Of a stretch of DNA of 64,000 nucleotides, positions 1 to 14,390 are shown piece by piece. The notes below the pieces were generated by a model that had not been told where the DNA came from, did no database searches, and saw only the letters and a list, made by a program, of their open reading frames with translations. A program made the translations under genes and the position numbers. The DNA is from Puffinus mauretanicus (Eukaryota; Chordata; Aves; Procellariiformes; Procellariidae): contig JAJKFH010001094.1 in the NCBI GenBank assembly GCA_023333565.1, positions 496,001 to 560,000 on the forward strand, written 5' to 3'. Position 1 is the stretch's first letter. Each line of letters starts with the position of its first letter.

Positions 1-3000
1 GAGTAGCTGGTGCTAAGAGGAAGGACCATCCTCACATCTAACAGCCACAGGGGTCTTGGCCGCTCCACTGTACTTTGGCTCATCCACATTCACCCAAGCA
101 GATGGGCAGCACCTTATTTCCACTTTTTATGCCTTCAGTTCAGCATAAAATCCTGCTGCTGCCTGGTCTTGTTGCCTCTGCTGCAGGATGCTTGAGCAGA
201 AACGTGTGTTACAGTCATTTCGCTGCTCTGTTTCCTCCTTATTGCGATGAGTGTTTCAGCAGGGGTTGAGAGGGTGGCTCTCAAGGGTACTTCAGGCACA
301 GCTAACCCAGCTAAGAGCAGAGTGTCACAGCTCCTCAGTGCTTTCCTTACAGGTATCCAATGTGAACAGTCCTGGCAGGCCCATGGGCACTTTCAGGGGT
401 TAAGAGCAGAGCACGGTCTGGTGAACGGCTGTTCCGTTTCAAAGCACTTGCCTTCCTTGTCAGATCCTCACCCTGCATCTCCCTTTCAGTGCTCGAACAA
501 ACACCTTAAAGTCTGTGGAAATTCCATACCTGGTTTTCACTGTTTCTTCAGCCAGAGGCTGGGGAGATCCGGGACTTCTTCCCCGGACCAGATGGCAACA
601 TGAAGTTTAGCTAGAGTTATAAATGTAGCCGCGCAGGGTCTGTTTTCTTGCTCTCAGACAGCAGAGATGAAGGGGAAAATGTGGCCTTTGGGAAATGTTG
701 AGGACTGAGAGGGCTCCCAAGGACACCAAGGGTAGTAGGGTGACTCCTTCGATTGGTGTGGTCCCAGCTGTAAGCAGTTGAGCACTGTGGGATCATTGCT
801 GGAGAGGTCACATTTTCACAGGTAACTCAGCATCCACCCATACATTACAATGGCAGTACAAGATTTATGCTGCTTGGCATAGTGATTCAAACTGTCAGGG
901 CTCAGGGCTACGGCTGACAAGACAAACTGAATACAGATACTTGCAAGTTGCTCTCAGAAGGCAAATTTCTTTGGTAAAACTTTGTGAAGTAAACGAAGCT
1001 TTCAGATATATAAAGGGTCTCACCTGTGCCTCACGTAACAGGAAAGGACGCTATGATTTGAAATTCTGGGGGTTTAGTTCTTAGCAACAATTTCCAGGTC
1101 ATATAGATAATCATGAGAATCAACCCTTATGTGAAAAATATATGTTATCATACAGATGTATTTTATTAAGAACGATTTTTTTCCATGTACTTTGGAGAAA
1201 ACGTTATTTCTCTGGCTCTGAGATATATCATGAAATACCATAAAGTTGAGGTTAGTCATATAGAAAAAGGAAGTTTTCTGAGCATTTTAAGGGAAGCCAT
1301 CCGGTACCCAGAACCACGTTCTGTGTGACAGACTTCCAGGAAGAAAGACCACGCTTTCTAAAGGTGAGTGATGAAAGGGACTAACCCACTCTGAAATGGC
1401 AGAGGTCAATAGGGTGGACAATAAAAGGAAAAAAGGATATTTCTGCTTCTGAGAGCTGCGATCCCACCTATTTGCCAACCTGGTGGAAGAAGGTCTTCTG
1501 ATTCCCACTCTTCTGAGTGGGATAGATTGTAGTCTTACTGACTTTGAGGGTCCTACTCAAAGGTCAAAGTATGAGGTCCTTACTGCCCTCATTTTACTTC
1601 GAACAGTATCTTATTTATCTCATTTGCAAGTCTAAACTCTGTTTAGTAAGCTCTTTAAGATCTTCAGATAGCAAACACTGTCCAAGGGCAAAAATTATAA
1701 TTTGTTCCAGTTTAGCCACTGAGACAAGGGCACTGGTATTAAGGGTACTAATTTAGAGTAGCTGCTTTAAAACCAGTAAGCTTTTTGGGGTTATGTTCAA
1801 GGTACTAAGCAGAGTAGGGTAAGACAATATTATCCTGGAACAGCACACATAGTCTCTAGCTCTGATTACACACAGATTTTGCATTATGCCTCTTGGGAAT
1901 GAAAATAAGGCAAAAAAAGCCAAAGTGAGGATTAACAAAGCTAACAAGACCTTGAGGCTTCTTTCCAACAAGCTTTTCCTACAACCCTATTGGTTTAAAG
2001 CCTAAAAGACAAATGAAAATATTTGCATGGAGAGAGGGGACGTAACTCTTCAGGATGAGAGCTTAAAAAAAAAAAGAAAAAACCAACCTGCTATAAGCAA
2101 CCAGAATGTTTCCAAAACAACTTGTAAACCACACAGAAACCTGGCACTGTTACATCTTGAAAAAGCAGCTATAGAACTGTCTTATGTTTTAAAAGTGTTT
2201 TATGGTTTAAGAGTGTTTTATATTTTAAAATAAGCAGTGCATCAAAGCGATGTGGAACTCGGCTCAAACGAGCGGGACTTGGTGAGACTTTCTGCTTTCC
2301 TTGTGCACGCTGCATTTAGAAGAGAAATGATGAACTTGCACAACAGGTTATAAAATGTGTCCTCATACCATGTTTTACAATATCCCCCCAGCCCTCGGTC
2401 CCTGTTCTTGCCAAACCAAGACGCTGGGCTCCTACTTCAGAGCAGTCTCCTGAGTGGGAACTCCTTGGCACTAACTCAATTTTCACTGTTAATAACAATG
2501 GGGGTAATGGAGAACTCATCCTTGCCAAGCGGACTAGCCTTGGGAAGACATCTAGGTTAGACATCCTTAGGGGACTAGAAATCATTCAGTCTCTATCTCC
2601 AGTCAAACCACAGACGGTAGACCAGACAATGATAATGTCTCCTGTGTCCTTATAACAGCCCACGCAGAGGTGGCCTTTGGCCTTGCACTGCCTGTGGAGG
2701 CAGAAGAGATCTAGCAGAAAGCAACAGCACAACGGCACTCCTTCAGCTGGAGGCCAGGGCTGGGGCCGGGCTGCCCAGTCCTCCCGCGCCGTGGGGTGGA
2801 CTTGCTCAATGGTAGGTTTTTCATGCCAAGAAGCTGCGTAGGCGACGGTAGACTTTTCTCGCTAATGGGAAACATGCATAAACAGGGGAAACCAGCCCAT
2901 GCTGAGCCCTGGGTGATGCAGGCAGATTGTTATCTGTGTCTGAGCAAGGCTAATCTGAAGATAACTAGGGTAGGTCTACATCTTCAGAGCTGTTGTACAG

Positions 3001-6000
3001 ATACACCAACAGGAACCGCTTTAAAAGATAACATTTGTCAGTCTACTCTCCTTAACAGCCAGGTGTCTACCACACTGAACAGGAGTCATTTACTACAGGA
3101 AAACAGAGTACTAGCCTGCATGCCCAGAGGCCTTCTTATATGGAATTAAACTGCTTAAAATTTGAAGCTTAAGGTTAACTACATACTCAGCTTTTCCAGC
3201 CTCCCCTGCTAAAAATACACACACTTTTATTCATCGACTGGCTAATCCTTGAAAAAAGTAGTCTTGGACAAGTTCTGCTGCTGAAATGTATGATTTGCTT
3301 AATTGAGATGGAATTAGGGAAATCAGCCATTTTTGGCGAGAGAAGGGAAGAGGGATCTTCTCTCCCAAGGGCTTTGATGACTCTGTTGTTATTTTTTCCA
3401 GCACATTTCTGCTTTTTTCAGGCTAGTCAGGCCCAGAGCTGACAACAGTTTCTTACTTTGCCCCAATCACACACTCCATCACACAACAATAAAGGAAAAC
3501 ATTCCTTGGAAGTAAATTGGAAAAATTGGCTTCCCTTACAGTACGGCAGTAGTCTGAATAGTCGTGCTGGTACCTCAGTACTGAACAAAGCCAAGCGCTC
3601 GGCAGGCAAAGGGCCTCTCTGCAGCCCGGTAAGTGCACTGCTGGCCGGGAGCTGGGCTTGTTCAGTGCCGGTGGTGCGCGGCTGGCCGAGCCCCTTCAGC
3701 AACCTGTGCCTCAGCTCTCAGTCTATAAAATGGGTGCAATCACACCAACTTCCTTGGGAAAATTCAGCTGAATTCAGCTCGGCAGGGAGGGGAAGGGGCA
3801 GCTCCTCAGCACGCTGCCAGCGATGCTCTGCCTCGAGGAGGTTGGCAGCTGTGGAGCAATTTGGCCGCAGTTTTGCACCGACGTCCTGCCCATCCTGGCA
3901 GTGCTTGCCCCCTGCCTGCAGCCTCCTCTCCTTGCCCCGCGGGGCAGCTCTGCTGGGCTCCTGCCTCCATGGGCAGCCTCCTTTCAGCTTTGCCCAGAGC
4001 ATCTCGGAGCCTCATGCAGTCATCCAGCACTACAGGATGTGACCCCATCCTTGACCGCCTACTGGCCCTCTCCACCCTGTTCCCAGACCTCTGTCTCCAG
4101 TCTGCCACCCACCCTTCCCAAAGTCATCAGCTGCCCCTCCACCCCCATATCACTTCCTTTTCCTTTCCAGGCTTTATTTCACATAACCCAGCATGGTAGT
4201 CCAAGGAAGCATTGCCCCACCACACCGTCCTGCTTTCACGTCCCCACGTCCACGCTGCTCACTCCTACCCAGCCATAACCTGCATGAAGGAGAGGAAGAC
4301 AGGGACCAGAGGGGCATGAGGGCATGGACACACACGGCCGACAGATGAGGGACAGCAAGAGTGCTTCTTGTGACAGCAGTGTCAGCACAAAGTTACAGTC
4401 TAAGCTCACCTAAAACCTGGCTCCTGCCTCTCCTAGGGACAGTGCCCACGCCCTTGTCCATCTACGTTACTTGTGCTCATGAGGCTGCAGTACCCTAACT
4501 ACTAGTTATTGGGACTACTGATGTTGTTGCCTTATAAATATATATATATATTCAGTAAAATCATATTCTATAGTAAACCTGAAGTTGAAGATGCTTAATG
4601 ACCTTCCTGGCTGCTAGATAACTCTCTGGGGCGGTTCATGAGGTGGTTGCCAAGGCAGTCCCCTCTTTGCTTTGTTGCTGAATAGCAGCATGGGGTATCA
4701 AAAAAATCCCAAACCAAACTTGATCTTTTCACTCTGTAATGTCAGATTTAGCCTCTCATCTATTCAGAGGAAATCAGAGCTATAAATAGTCCTATCTTGC
4801 TTTTCATGCCTTACAGTATTAAGAATTCTTCTTTCCGGTGTTGAAAGCTGCAGGGTTTCCACTCGAGGAGGCCAACCGTTTTGGTTAAAGTGACAATTTA
4901 AAAAAGAACTATGGTACCACTACAGTGATAACAGAAGTTACAGAACGCACTTTCTGATGGGCCCTTCTGCCTGCCCTCTGATGAGCCAGAGGTCATTTCG
5001 AGAGGTTCGACTTGGGAAGGATGGGATGTACATTTACTCCTTAGATTGTCCTATTCCCACTGAAAAGTCCCCTTTAGCACCTGTGCAAAACCAGTCCAGG
5101 AGCCTTGCAGTGCTATTAACTCCACATGACGAAGCCTATCTCAGCCTGCAGCAAGCTCAACTCTGCAATATGTCGAGGGGCATATAATTGCATCTATAGG
5201 GCCTTACTGGGCCTTTTCAGGCACGTTGAGATACCTCATATGAGTTGATTCAACTGGAAATCTGCACTGATTAAATAGACTGAGCACATTCTCTCATTTC
5301 CCCTGCACACAAGGTATCTACCAAAGAAAGGAAGGTTATGTTTTTTGGGGAGATCACAGGTGAGACACTAACGCAGGAATTCTTTTTTTTTTCCCACCAC
5401 AATCCCTCTGTAAATCTCACCAGTGTTTCACCCAGAACTTGGGTCTTAGGGAATGGGAACTGCTTTTGCTGCTCTAGTGAGACATCCCTCTGAGAACCGC
5501 AGTCTGCCCTGAGCTTGCCCACAGACTGACTCAATCTCACTGGCTGGTTCCCTCTCATGGGATCACTCAGGCTGGCAGGGACCCAGGAGTTCTCTAGCCC
5601 AAACCCCTGCTCAAAGCAGGGTCAGCCATGAGGTTAAACCAAGTTGCTCAAGGCTTCATCCAGCCCTGTCTTGAAAACCTTCCATGAAAATCTGCAAGTG
5701 CTACCCAAATAAATGGCTTCACCTTAGACGTCAGTGTCATGAAGCACATACTTCAGTTCATTCACTTTAGCTATGAAGTGAAAGATCTCATGTTTCTGAC
5801 CTCAGTCAGTACCACAGATTTCCACCTTTTCCATCTTCATTCCAGTTCAGAAGGGTTCCAAACTAAATGCAATTAAAATTAATTTTTAAAAATGGGAGAT
5901 TGTCTTCCTATAGGTTGTTTTCCTATATCTTTTGTTATCCGAGTCTTTAAGAAATTTTAAGGTTACATCTTTAGCTTTTTCTCTACAATTGTGAGGGTTA

Positions 6001-9000
6001 TTTCTCTTTCTGGGAAAAAACCCAATAAAATTTCTGTCTATCTTCACTCTGCTTCCTGATTCCAGCAGGCAGGGTGTTAGCAAAAAGACTTGCAAAACCG
6101 AAGAAGCTGTTGCAAGAGCTGCCAACACTTCCACAAAAATATTCATATCACAAAGATCATCTGCACAACTGGCCACTCTCATTAAAGGAGCTAAACTGTG
6201 AGTAGGCTGCAGTAACTGAGCATCCTCCCACTTTTTCCCATGACCTCATTCGTGCAGTACTTCAATGCAGTTCATGTGGGAAAATACCAGCTGACCATGC
6301 TGTGCCATGTTAGCAAGGAGGACTTTGGTCTCTGAATTTGTTAACCCAGCCTCAGCAACATGTATTAAAAGAAATGTTAACAAAATAAAACAGGGAAATC
6401 TGCCATAATGGACTGTATCTGGCCATAGTGGCCAGGGTGCCAGCAGAGTGCAATAGGCAAGTCCCTTACCAGCATCTGAAGGTGTTTGAGCCAACAAAGA
6501 GCATCTACTGAGTTGTTCCTAGTCAATCTGCCTCCTCTTCCCTGCCTCGTGCTCACTCGGCGAGTGCCCTCGCATAGCGCTCGGACCTACCGGCCCGTGC
6601 AGGGACACAGGCAGGAATTTGTACCCCTTGCATCTGAGCTCTGCCATCATGCCAGGCACGCGCACAGCCCTCGCCTCCGGCTGGCTGGGCTGTAAAGACC
6701 AGAGCTTTCAGCAGCTTTGTTTAGATCTAAGCCTGCAAAGATGAACAAAGTCCATCCCATGTTACTCGAATGCCCCTCTGTAAACATGCTGCTGCCTGAT
6801 TACTGTTGTTTAATTACCATCTGTTACTGCTACAGGACAGTCAGAATGACTGCACATGCCCTTTTTATCCTTTGCAAATGGCATTAGTCTATAATAAAAA
6901 ACTTTTTTTTCCCCATACGTGCTTGGGAAGGAGGAATGGAAGTGTAGAAGTGGCTGAAGTAACTTGGTAATGATGGACAAAGTTGGCTTTGAGAGTTATG
7001 CTTGCTTTCACAGTGTTAGACTGCACCTGTTTGGGATTATTAAGGCAAGAAAGTAGATTATGAAATCTTAGCCCTTAAATAATCTTTTCCCTTTTCTGAT
7101 TGATTCCACTTTTCCTAAAATCCAGTGTGCAAAGGAACACCTTTGCTCGTCTAAATTGCTGTTTTGACTCCCTGGCAAGGCCTGCCTTCCTGCTGCCTCT
7201 AGACCTGGTGTAACTCTTCGTTCTATCCTGATGGATGTGGGTGGTGGATGTACAAAGTGGTCAGGTTCTCATGAACTTTCACAGCAAACAGATTTCCTTT
7301 GGTAAAAGCAGTTAGAAAATTAACCAGGCAGGTAAACTGCTGCCGTGTGTTTTACTTGAGTTGTGGTCTGCTCCTAAATCCCTACTGTCTGTCTCAGGCG
7401 TTTCGTATCAGGCTCCAGCCTGCGCTTCCTGACCTCAGTCTAACTTTAAGAAAGGCCAAATAAGGCGACCAGGGCAGGACACTGGATTTCTTTACCAACA
7501 TCCTTTTTGCTACCAGACTTGCAACTTTGAAGCAATACTCAGTGATTGCTCTTAAACTGCTTTTGAGTGCAGTAATTGCCTGTATCTTTTCTGTCAAGGT
7601 ATATTGTGGGTCCTTACCACAAGCCCATACCATATAACCTGAAGTACAGCTGCTGTCCATAAACCAGAAATTGAGAATAATCTACCGTGTCCAATGGCAC
7701 CGTGTCTCATCTTTCAAAGGTGGTATTAATCATGATCTGGACATTTTTGTATTACTTGGAGATAATTTATTTTGGCTTTCATATTTGATTGTGTTGAGGT
7801 TATTTCAAAACCTCCGTTATGCTCCAGCTCGTTCTGTGTTTGTCTCCAGAGAAGTGGGAGGGTCAGAACAGGCAGAGTTCTAATTTAAATCTTAGAATTT
7901 TCCTGTAATAAATGAAATAACTACACTACAGACAAGGCTTCACTACAACCCCCTCCTTCAGCTGTGCACTCATTGATTTTCAGGGCGCAACTCAGCCTTG
8001 GCCCAGCGCGTTGGAAGAGATGCTTCTGAACAGCTACGCCTGGGGGCAGATTATCCCAGGCGGGTACGGTTTAAATAAGGAACAAGGACAGCAACTCCAC
8101 AACGTGGGCTTATGTGAACAGCCTCAGGAAAATAAACCTCCAGGTGGGCAAAGCCAGCCGCAGCGATGGGGGAGGTAGGAGGCAGGAGCATGATTACAAG
8201 AGCAGGCATTCATGGCAGGATCAGGCCAGCCTCAAACCCCTTAGGACATGAGCCCAAGGAGTTCCGTACTGACTTGGCAAATCAATTCCACAGTTATTTC
8301 TATAAAAATTTCTAATAATATGAATAATATGTTCTTCTTTATTCTATGCAATTGCAGATACTTCTACTGTTTAGTGACATTTTGCATATTTGGAAAGGAA
8401 TCACATCCTCTTTTTTTGGTACAGAGGAGTTTGGAAAACAATTACTACACATTTTGCACCAAAGCGTATGTGCAAGCTCCTGAGAAGTATATGGTCAACT
8501 CATGTGTTTCATGAAATCAAACTATTTTCAGCTATAATTCACAAGATTTCACTGAAAAAAGGAAGCATCGCTCAGTATATGGTGCTAGAGCATTCTTCTA
8601 TTAAAGGACTTTAACCCTGTGACATGTGTCTTCATGACTATTTGTGAAATAAAAGCTACTGTCACTACCTGCACCGAGTGGTCTATCCTACTCAGATGTT
8701 TCTTTCAAGCTCTCAGTACATGTTACTTCAAACATGCACATTTACTTTAAACATCTGATTCTTTTTAATGCTGCTGCAACGTCACTGATGTCAGCGTAAT
8801 GATTTTTGACTGTATACACATAAAGGGGAAGGAGAATCGGGACCTGAGGTTACAATCGGTTTACTGAGAAGAGCCAAGGGTTGGAGTCAGCTGAGGAAAT
8901 GGTGCTCAGCTCTTGAGGTATGTGAGGCTAGGGCTCCGTTTTGGGATGAAGCAGAAGTAAGGGACAACTCTCAGAACTGAAAGTGCAAAAAGTAGTTGAG

Positions 9001-12000
9001 ATTTTAGCAGAGCTTGAGAGGTATCTCCCAACGCTGCATCTCTAAACGGAAGAAATCTTGTAACAAGCCTTCTCTCTGGGAGATTTCCACTGTTCTGAGT
9101 AAGAAGTAAGGGATCCTTCAGGCCGAGAAGCAAAACCACAGAGATCCAAGGCTTTGAAAGTTGGTGGGTTTCTCACCTTTCTGATGAACCACGTGGTATC
9201 TGCTGTTGGGTCTCTACCATACCTGCTGCTGCGACCAGGCTTTAACCTTCCTGCCTCTGGAGGAATTACAACCAAATATGAAGAACCAGAAGAAAATTTT
9301 TAAAATTCAGTCTCTTCATTCTCCTGTTTTATGATTCTAAGGACTACTTCATAGAACAGGTGAAAATTCCCCACAAAAAAAATGGAAAGAGGTTTCATTT
9401 CTTGACCCTCTTACCTAGCGGGTTCTTTGGGGATTTCCATCTTAAAAAAAAATCACAATTAAATCCGGCCTTCCCCTCAGAAAACTATACTTCCCTAAAT
9501 ATTTCATCAAACGTCAGCAAAGCAGATCTGATATGGGGAAAAGAAAGAGAAAAACAATGATCCGTCATTATTTGGCAGTGCAATGCTAGGAAGCTTCCGG
9601 TTTTTTGTACTTCATTGAATGGCCATCTATATATGGATCTCGGGGGCTGGACAGCAACCTCCATACCATCATTATGATACTGGGGAAAACCTCTTCAGAT
9701 ACTATCTGAAAAGTAGGACGGGATGAGAATGGCTTTTCACAAACCACTGAGCAGTAAAACTTGCTGTTTAAAGCTGCATATGGTAAAAGTAAGAGATGGA
9801 CATCACTGTAGAGATGGCACAGAGCCATCATGTCACCTCTAAGGATAGCACATTCTTCTTCGTGTCACTTGTGAAGCTGAGATTGCACTAAGTCCTCGTG
9901 AGAAGGACAAGAAGCAGCTGGCAAGGTGCTCCAAAATAGTAAGCTGGGATGGGTTGCAACTTGGATTTTAACTGGAAGGAAGGATCTCTGTAAAATCTGA
10001 ACTATATATGTCAAGGCAAATTTGGCTTTCAGTTTACATCTGAATGCATCAAGTGTGTGGAGTGAAACGAGCTGAACCGAGGTAACAGGGAGAAGAACTT
10101 GTTCCCGCTTCTTCAAACCCTTTAGGAGGCGTCAGCTCTCAGAAAGGGACAAACAGCCCTCCATGGGGCACATTACGCAGATCATTGCTTATGTGTCAAC
10201 TCAGAAAGGAAATACTAAGAGCAGGCCAGCAAAACCAAAGCTGCTTGTCCCCAGTACAGCTGGGAAGGGGGACTCTTGAATGGCAGGGGAACTACAGCTG
10301 CTTCTTTTGAAGGGCACTGGAAGGGCACCAGCTCCACTCCACTTCATGCAGACTCAAAGAGCAGGTAGCTATCAGGAAGATTCACCTCCTTGTTTGTGAT
10401 GTTCAGTGGCAAGCTGAAGCCTCCTTTTAGAAAGCACAGAAGAGCTAAAGAAGGACTTTCTGTAGTTAACGACTAGATGCCAGGAAAAACCCTGCCAGTC
10501 TGCAGTGGTCCTCAGGCTATGGAGCTGGCGTGCTTTACACGCTCTCATAACACCGAACTTTCCACAGACTTGCATTCCGCAGCAAGGTAACGTCTCTGGG
10601 GGCGCTCAGAGGTCTCCCACCCTGACACTTAGAGAACACCAGGGAAGAGTGAAGGGCACTTCATTCAGCTAAGGCAATCCAGATGGACCACGGTACTTAG
10701 CAAGGACACTCAGATTCTAGTCTTAATCCTTTTAAAGCATTCGGACAACATATCATTTTATTTCCTAAAAAAATTTAGAAAGCAGTTGGAGTAATGCAGA
10801 GACAATAAATCAAAGCTGATGTATTAGGTTACTCTGATACTTCTTACACAGAAGATTTACCATCTCCCCTTGCTCCAGATATAGTCCTTTGGCTTTACTA
10901 TCAGGAATTAATCTGATTTCTTCTAAACTCAAAAGCCAGGTTACTTACCCTAAACGTGAAAGGAAGCAAAAGCACGACCATTTCCATACCCAGTATGTTC
11001 CTGTCAAAATGGTGCGGGATGGAGAACTGAGAGGCTTTCTACAGCACAACGCTGACAGAACTCAAGCTAAAAATAATGTGAATATCCACAATAGGAATGC
11101 ATCAGCCTCATGGCCGCTGGGATCATTGCACATGTGATGGCAGTTCTCCTGCTTTTTGAATGAGAGCTGATTTTTAATTACCCTCCTCCACTTACTTTGC
11201 AACTTGTATGAAAGTGGTGGAAATTGATTTAATCCTTGTTCCTACCAGAAAGCTGTGTCTCTGAACACATCCTTTGCATTAAGTTAGTGATAAATTAGAA
11301 GCAAGTTTGAAAAACATGGCAGAAAATTCTTTCTAGCTAGGCTAGCTCACAGTGAAATTTTTGTACTACATTTTACTTTTCCTGTCCTCAAACAAATCAG
11401 ATTTTATGGTACAGGACACAAGTCAAGAAGTAACATTTCTGTAAATGACATTTTTAGGATGGCAGGATTCAATTTTTTAACTTTTATCCAAAGGAAAACT
11501 TGAATCATCAAAAACCAATTCCCCACCATGCAAAATGTAAGCCCTAGGTCAAGTTCAAATAACTAAATAAAGAAAAAAGTTTCCCCTCCCTTGCCCTTGT
11601 ATTCTTAATCTGGACACCTGAAGTTGTGGCAAAAGGTTTGCTATTCCTGCCCTCATGCAGGAGCACTGAACATGTGCGGCATCTCTGCAATTGCGTGCTC
11701 CAAGGTGCACACAGATGAGAGGGAAAGCTTTCCTGGGGGGTACGCGGCAGCCAGGCAGACAGCTGCGCTCTGTGCAGGAGCAACGCTGCGACAGCCTGCG
11801 GTCTGTGCTTCAGATTAGAGCAGATTAAGAGGTTCAGTTGTCCCTCTGGCTTTAAAGTCTGTTCACGATGCAGAGGTATGCAAAGAAACATACGAGAAGG
11901 AAAAAATTCATTTGAGCAACTGTCAGGGGGGAAGAAATAAGCCACAAGATTGATCAGCGGAAACACAAGTGTGTTAGCAGAGAATAAAACATATGCCCCG

Positions 12001-12795
12001 GGGAGCTGGCTTTGGGGCAGAGCTCAGTGACAGAGGATTTGGATGTGTTCATATAAATAAATAGTGTGAAGTTATTTTGATGAACTCTTTCAACTCTTTG
12101 CGTGTTTCTATGACTATCCTAAAATTCCCATGTTTAGAAATATTTCTTGGAAAATGGAAATCATATGCCTTACATATCCATTTACACCGAGGGCTGCATC
12201 AGACGTGGCTGACTGTGAACTGGGTTCGTTTTTGCTTGCTCACGGCAGACTTGGCTGTCTGACCGGGAACAGCACCGATGCACCAGCCCCAAGACCCAGC
12301 TGCTTCCCAGAAACAGCGAGGTGTTGAAAACAGTCAAACAGGTTAGGAGTAACCGGTTGTTCAGTATGACTGTATGAGGTGCACGAAAAGGGAAGGTAGC
12401 AGATGTCAGATGCCTGGTGGGCCCCAAATTCAGTGGCAGAAGTAGAGACAGAGTCAGTGAGTTCACAAGGCTTAGTCTGTCAGTGCCTTGCGCTCAGGAC
12501 TTCCACCTGGTGAAAGGCAGCTCCTCTCGCTCGATCAAAGCGCTGGCCTGCTCGTCTGGGGGGGCTTTACTTTCCTGTTGTGAGTCTGTAAATGATAACA
12601 CAAGGTGCAGAACCACAGGGGAGCTGAGGTATAGCAGCTGCAGGAAATATTAACTGAACTACACCGTAAAAGCAAGATCTGCTGCCGGTCACAAGAGGAA
12701 CCTGCTCATTGCAAGTGATACTACATAAATACTGGTGATCACAAGAGGATTTGGTACAATAATCAGAGCAAGACAAAAAAATGTAAAGAACTTAC
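1..12795 (-). other. RIN3: RIN3 intron (partial) after the FLVR exon
   Basis: No coding exon is recognisable on either strand. The interval contains one CR1 fragment (5559-5705), a GC-rich patch at about 3590-4000 with overlapping open frames on both strands but no recognisable product, and a short TA run at 4537-4551. Scattered 60-90-codon frames show no domain and no suitable splice borders. Confidence 0.65.
5559..5705 (-). mobile_element. CR1 LINE fragment
   Basis: Read on the plus strand, this shows the reversed CR1 3' region in its usual order: GGATCACTCAGGCTGGCAGG, then a CTAGCCCAAACCCCTGCTCA-type segment, AGCAGGGTCAG, AAGTTGCTCAAGGC and TCCAGCCCTGTCTTGAAAA. The element therefore points to the minus strand. 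It is truncated at both ends. Confidence 0.8.
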
Positions 12796-12910
12796 TTGAT
12801 TTTTCTTCTTTAATGTTGTACTCCAGCACACCGGGAGCCTCGTTCTGCATTGGCAGGCGGACTGCAAGGACCATGTTGTTCACGTTACCCTCTTTCCTGA
12901 CCAAGAATAT
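12796..12910 (-). CDS. RIN3: RIN3 exon: SH2 core with FLVR motif
   Basis: This 115-base exon (38 codons plus one base) reads IFLVRKEGNVNNMVLAVRLP, then MQNEAPGVLEYNIKEEKS. It is bounded by CCTTTTCAG and a GTAAGT donor. The FLVR arginine that contacts phosphotyrosine in SH2 domains is present. VLEYxIKEEKS is characteristic of the RIN1/RIN3 SH2, and the SLC24A4 neighbour on the same strand points to RIN3. Family members continue with a LYLEGS...FEDIFRLIAFYC exon. I searched the minus strand down to position 1 and did not see it, so the following intron exceeds 12.7 kb and the rest of the gene (SH2 end, proline-rich region, RH, VPS9 and Ras-association domains) lies to the left. Confidence 0.92.
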
Positions 12911-13387
12911 CTGAAAAGGAGAAAGGAATCAAGAGCTTTAGTACATTATGTGAGCTTCTGAACTTTATTTTAGGTCATTGGCAATGAAGTTCTTTATCGG
13001 TACAATCCACCTTTAAATGATCTTATTTTAGCTTCGTTCCACTTGGTTGAACTTTACACGACAAAAATAATGAATAAAGGGACATTTCATCTGGGTGAAA
13101 ATCAGACCTGCAAAGGAACCAGCAAAATTTCTATGCATCACTGATGTCCCACTTAAGCCTACAGCAAACTATTTCACTAACTGAAGAGTATAAAGCTGCA
13201 CTCACATTTGTCAAGTGCTGCTCCTCACAGAAGTATCCTAAATCACGGACAAGTCACCCTAGAATGTCCCAGTCTGGGTATAAAGCAAGGGAGTACGTTG
13301 AGAGGGAAAGGATTCAAGTGTCCACAAGTGGAACATAAGGCCAAAGGCTCTGGTGGCCACAGTGTCTAAAAGCAGAGTTTTTTCATG

Positions 13388-13985
13388 GGACCAGAAGATC
13401 ATTCAGGCTGTCAGGGACCCCAAGACGGCTCTCATCCCAACCCCCTGGCTGAAACCATGAGGCCAGACCAAGTTGCTCAGGGCTGTGTCCAGACAGGTCT
13501 GGAGAACCTCCAAGGATGGAGGCTGCACAACCTCTCCAGGCAACCTGTCCCCCACTTACTGTCCTCAGAGGGAGAAAGTGTTTCCCTGTACCCAGTCTGA
13601 ACCCCTCCGGTTTCAATGTACGCCTGTCGCCTCTTGCCCTCCCACCAGGCTGAGCAGAGCCTGGTTCCATCTTCTCCATGACCTCTCTTGTAGGTACCAG
13701 GGGGCTGCTGTGTGGTCCCCCCGAAGCTGTCTCTCCTCCTGGTTGAACAAACCCTGGTCCTACAGCCTCTCCTCAGTAGGTCTATGCCAGCTCGCTGCCC
13801 GCCGTCCCTGCAGGGCCTTTCCCGCAGAGCTGCCCAGCCAGGCAGTGCCAGCCCGGATCGCTGTCGGGGGTCTGCCTTCCCGGGGGCAGCGCTTTGCCTT
13901 TGCCCTTGTTGAATTTCAGAAGGTTCCTGCCAGCCCTGTACCCCCAGCTTGTCTAAGATCCCTCTGGATGGCAGCACTGACTTCA
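13388..13985 (-). mobile_element. CR1 LINE, 3' end of ORF2 plus 3' UTR
   Basis: The plus strand reads the CR1 3' end in reverse. In order it shows CTGAAACCATGAGGCCAGAC, a TTGCTCAGGGCTGTGTCCAG core, GGAGGCTGCACAACCTCTCC, then the older coding part (GTCCCCCCGAAGCTGTCTCT, a CTTGTTGAATTTCAGAAGGT-like segment and GATCCCTCTGGATGGCAGCA). The copy is 5'-truncated, as is usual for CR1, and does not encode an intact reverse transcriptase. It sits tail to head with a second CR1. Confidence 0.85.
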
Positions 13986-14011
13986 AGTGTATTGACTGGT
14001 CCCAAGCCACA

Positions 14012-14338
14012 GAAGGAATCCTGGAGATCACCTAGTCCAACCCCCATGCTCAAAGACGGATCGACTACAGCAAGTCACTCAGGATTGTGTGTTGTTGGGT
14101 TTTTATTATCTCCAAGGATGGAGGCTCCACAGCCTCTTGGGCAACCTGTTCCAAGGTTCAGTCATTCTGACAGTAAAAAAGCTTTTCTTAATGTTTAAAC
14201 TGAATTTCCTGGGTTTCAATTTATTCCCACTGTGCCTCATGCTTTCACTGGATACCACTGAGAATGGTCTGGCTCAGTCTTCTGTACTCCCTCCCATCAG
14301 GTATTCATACGCATTGATAAGAGGCCCCTGAGTCTTTA
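14012..14338 (-). mobile_element. Second CR1 LINE fragment
   Basis: A separate CR1 3' end in the same orientation begins again with a GGAGATCACCTAGTCCAACC core. It continues through TCCAAGGATGGAGGCTCCAC, a GGGCAACCTGTTCC segment and a GGTATTCATACGCATTGATA segment. The restart of the 3'-end motif shows two insertions and not one long element. The wording differs from the first copy, so a different subfamily is likely. Confidence 0.85.
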
Positions 14339-14390
14339 AGTGGAACCAGTGGAACCACTGTAGCCATTGGTTCCCACCAATGGGACCAGT

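Noticed and set aside
3458..4278. Overlapping frames of 194, 151, 112 and 100 codons on both strands
   Set aside because: The region is GC-rich, so stops are rare in all frames. No family motif, splice logic or consistent frame was found.
9586..9831. Minus-strand frame containing FYCS, considered as the missing RIN3 SH2 exon
   Set aside because: It lacks the flanking LYLEGS and FEDIFRLIA segments, and the rest of the peptide does not resemble SH2.
13473..14198. 241-codon plus-strand open frame, the longest in the window
   Set aside because: It runs antisense through two CR1 LINE fragments, and its content is explained by the reversed CR1 sequence.
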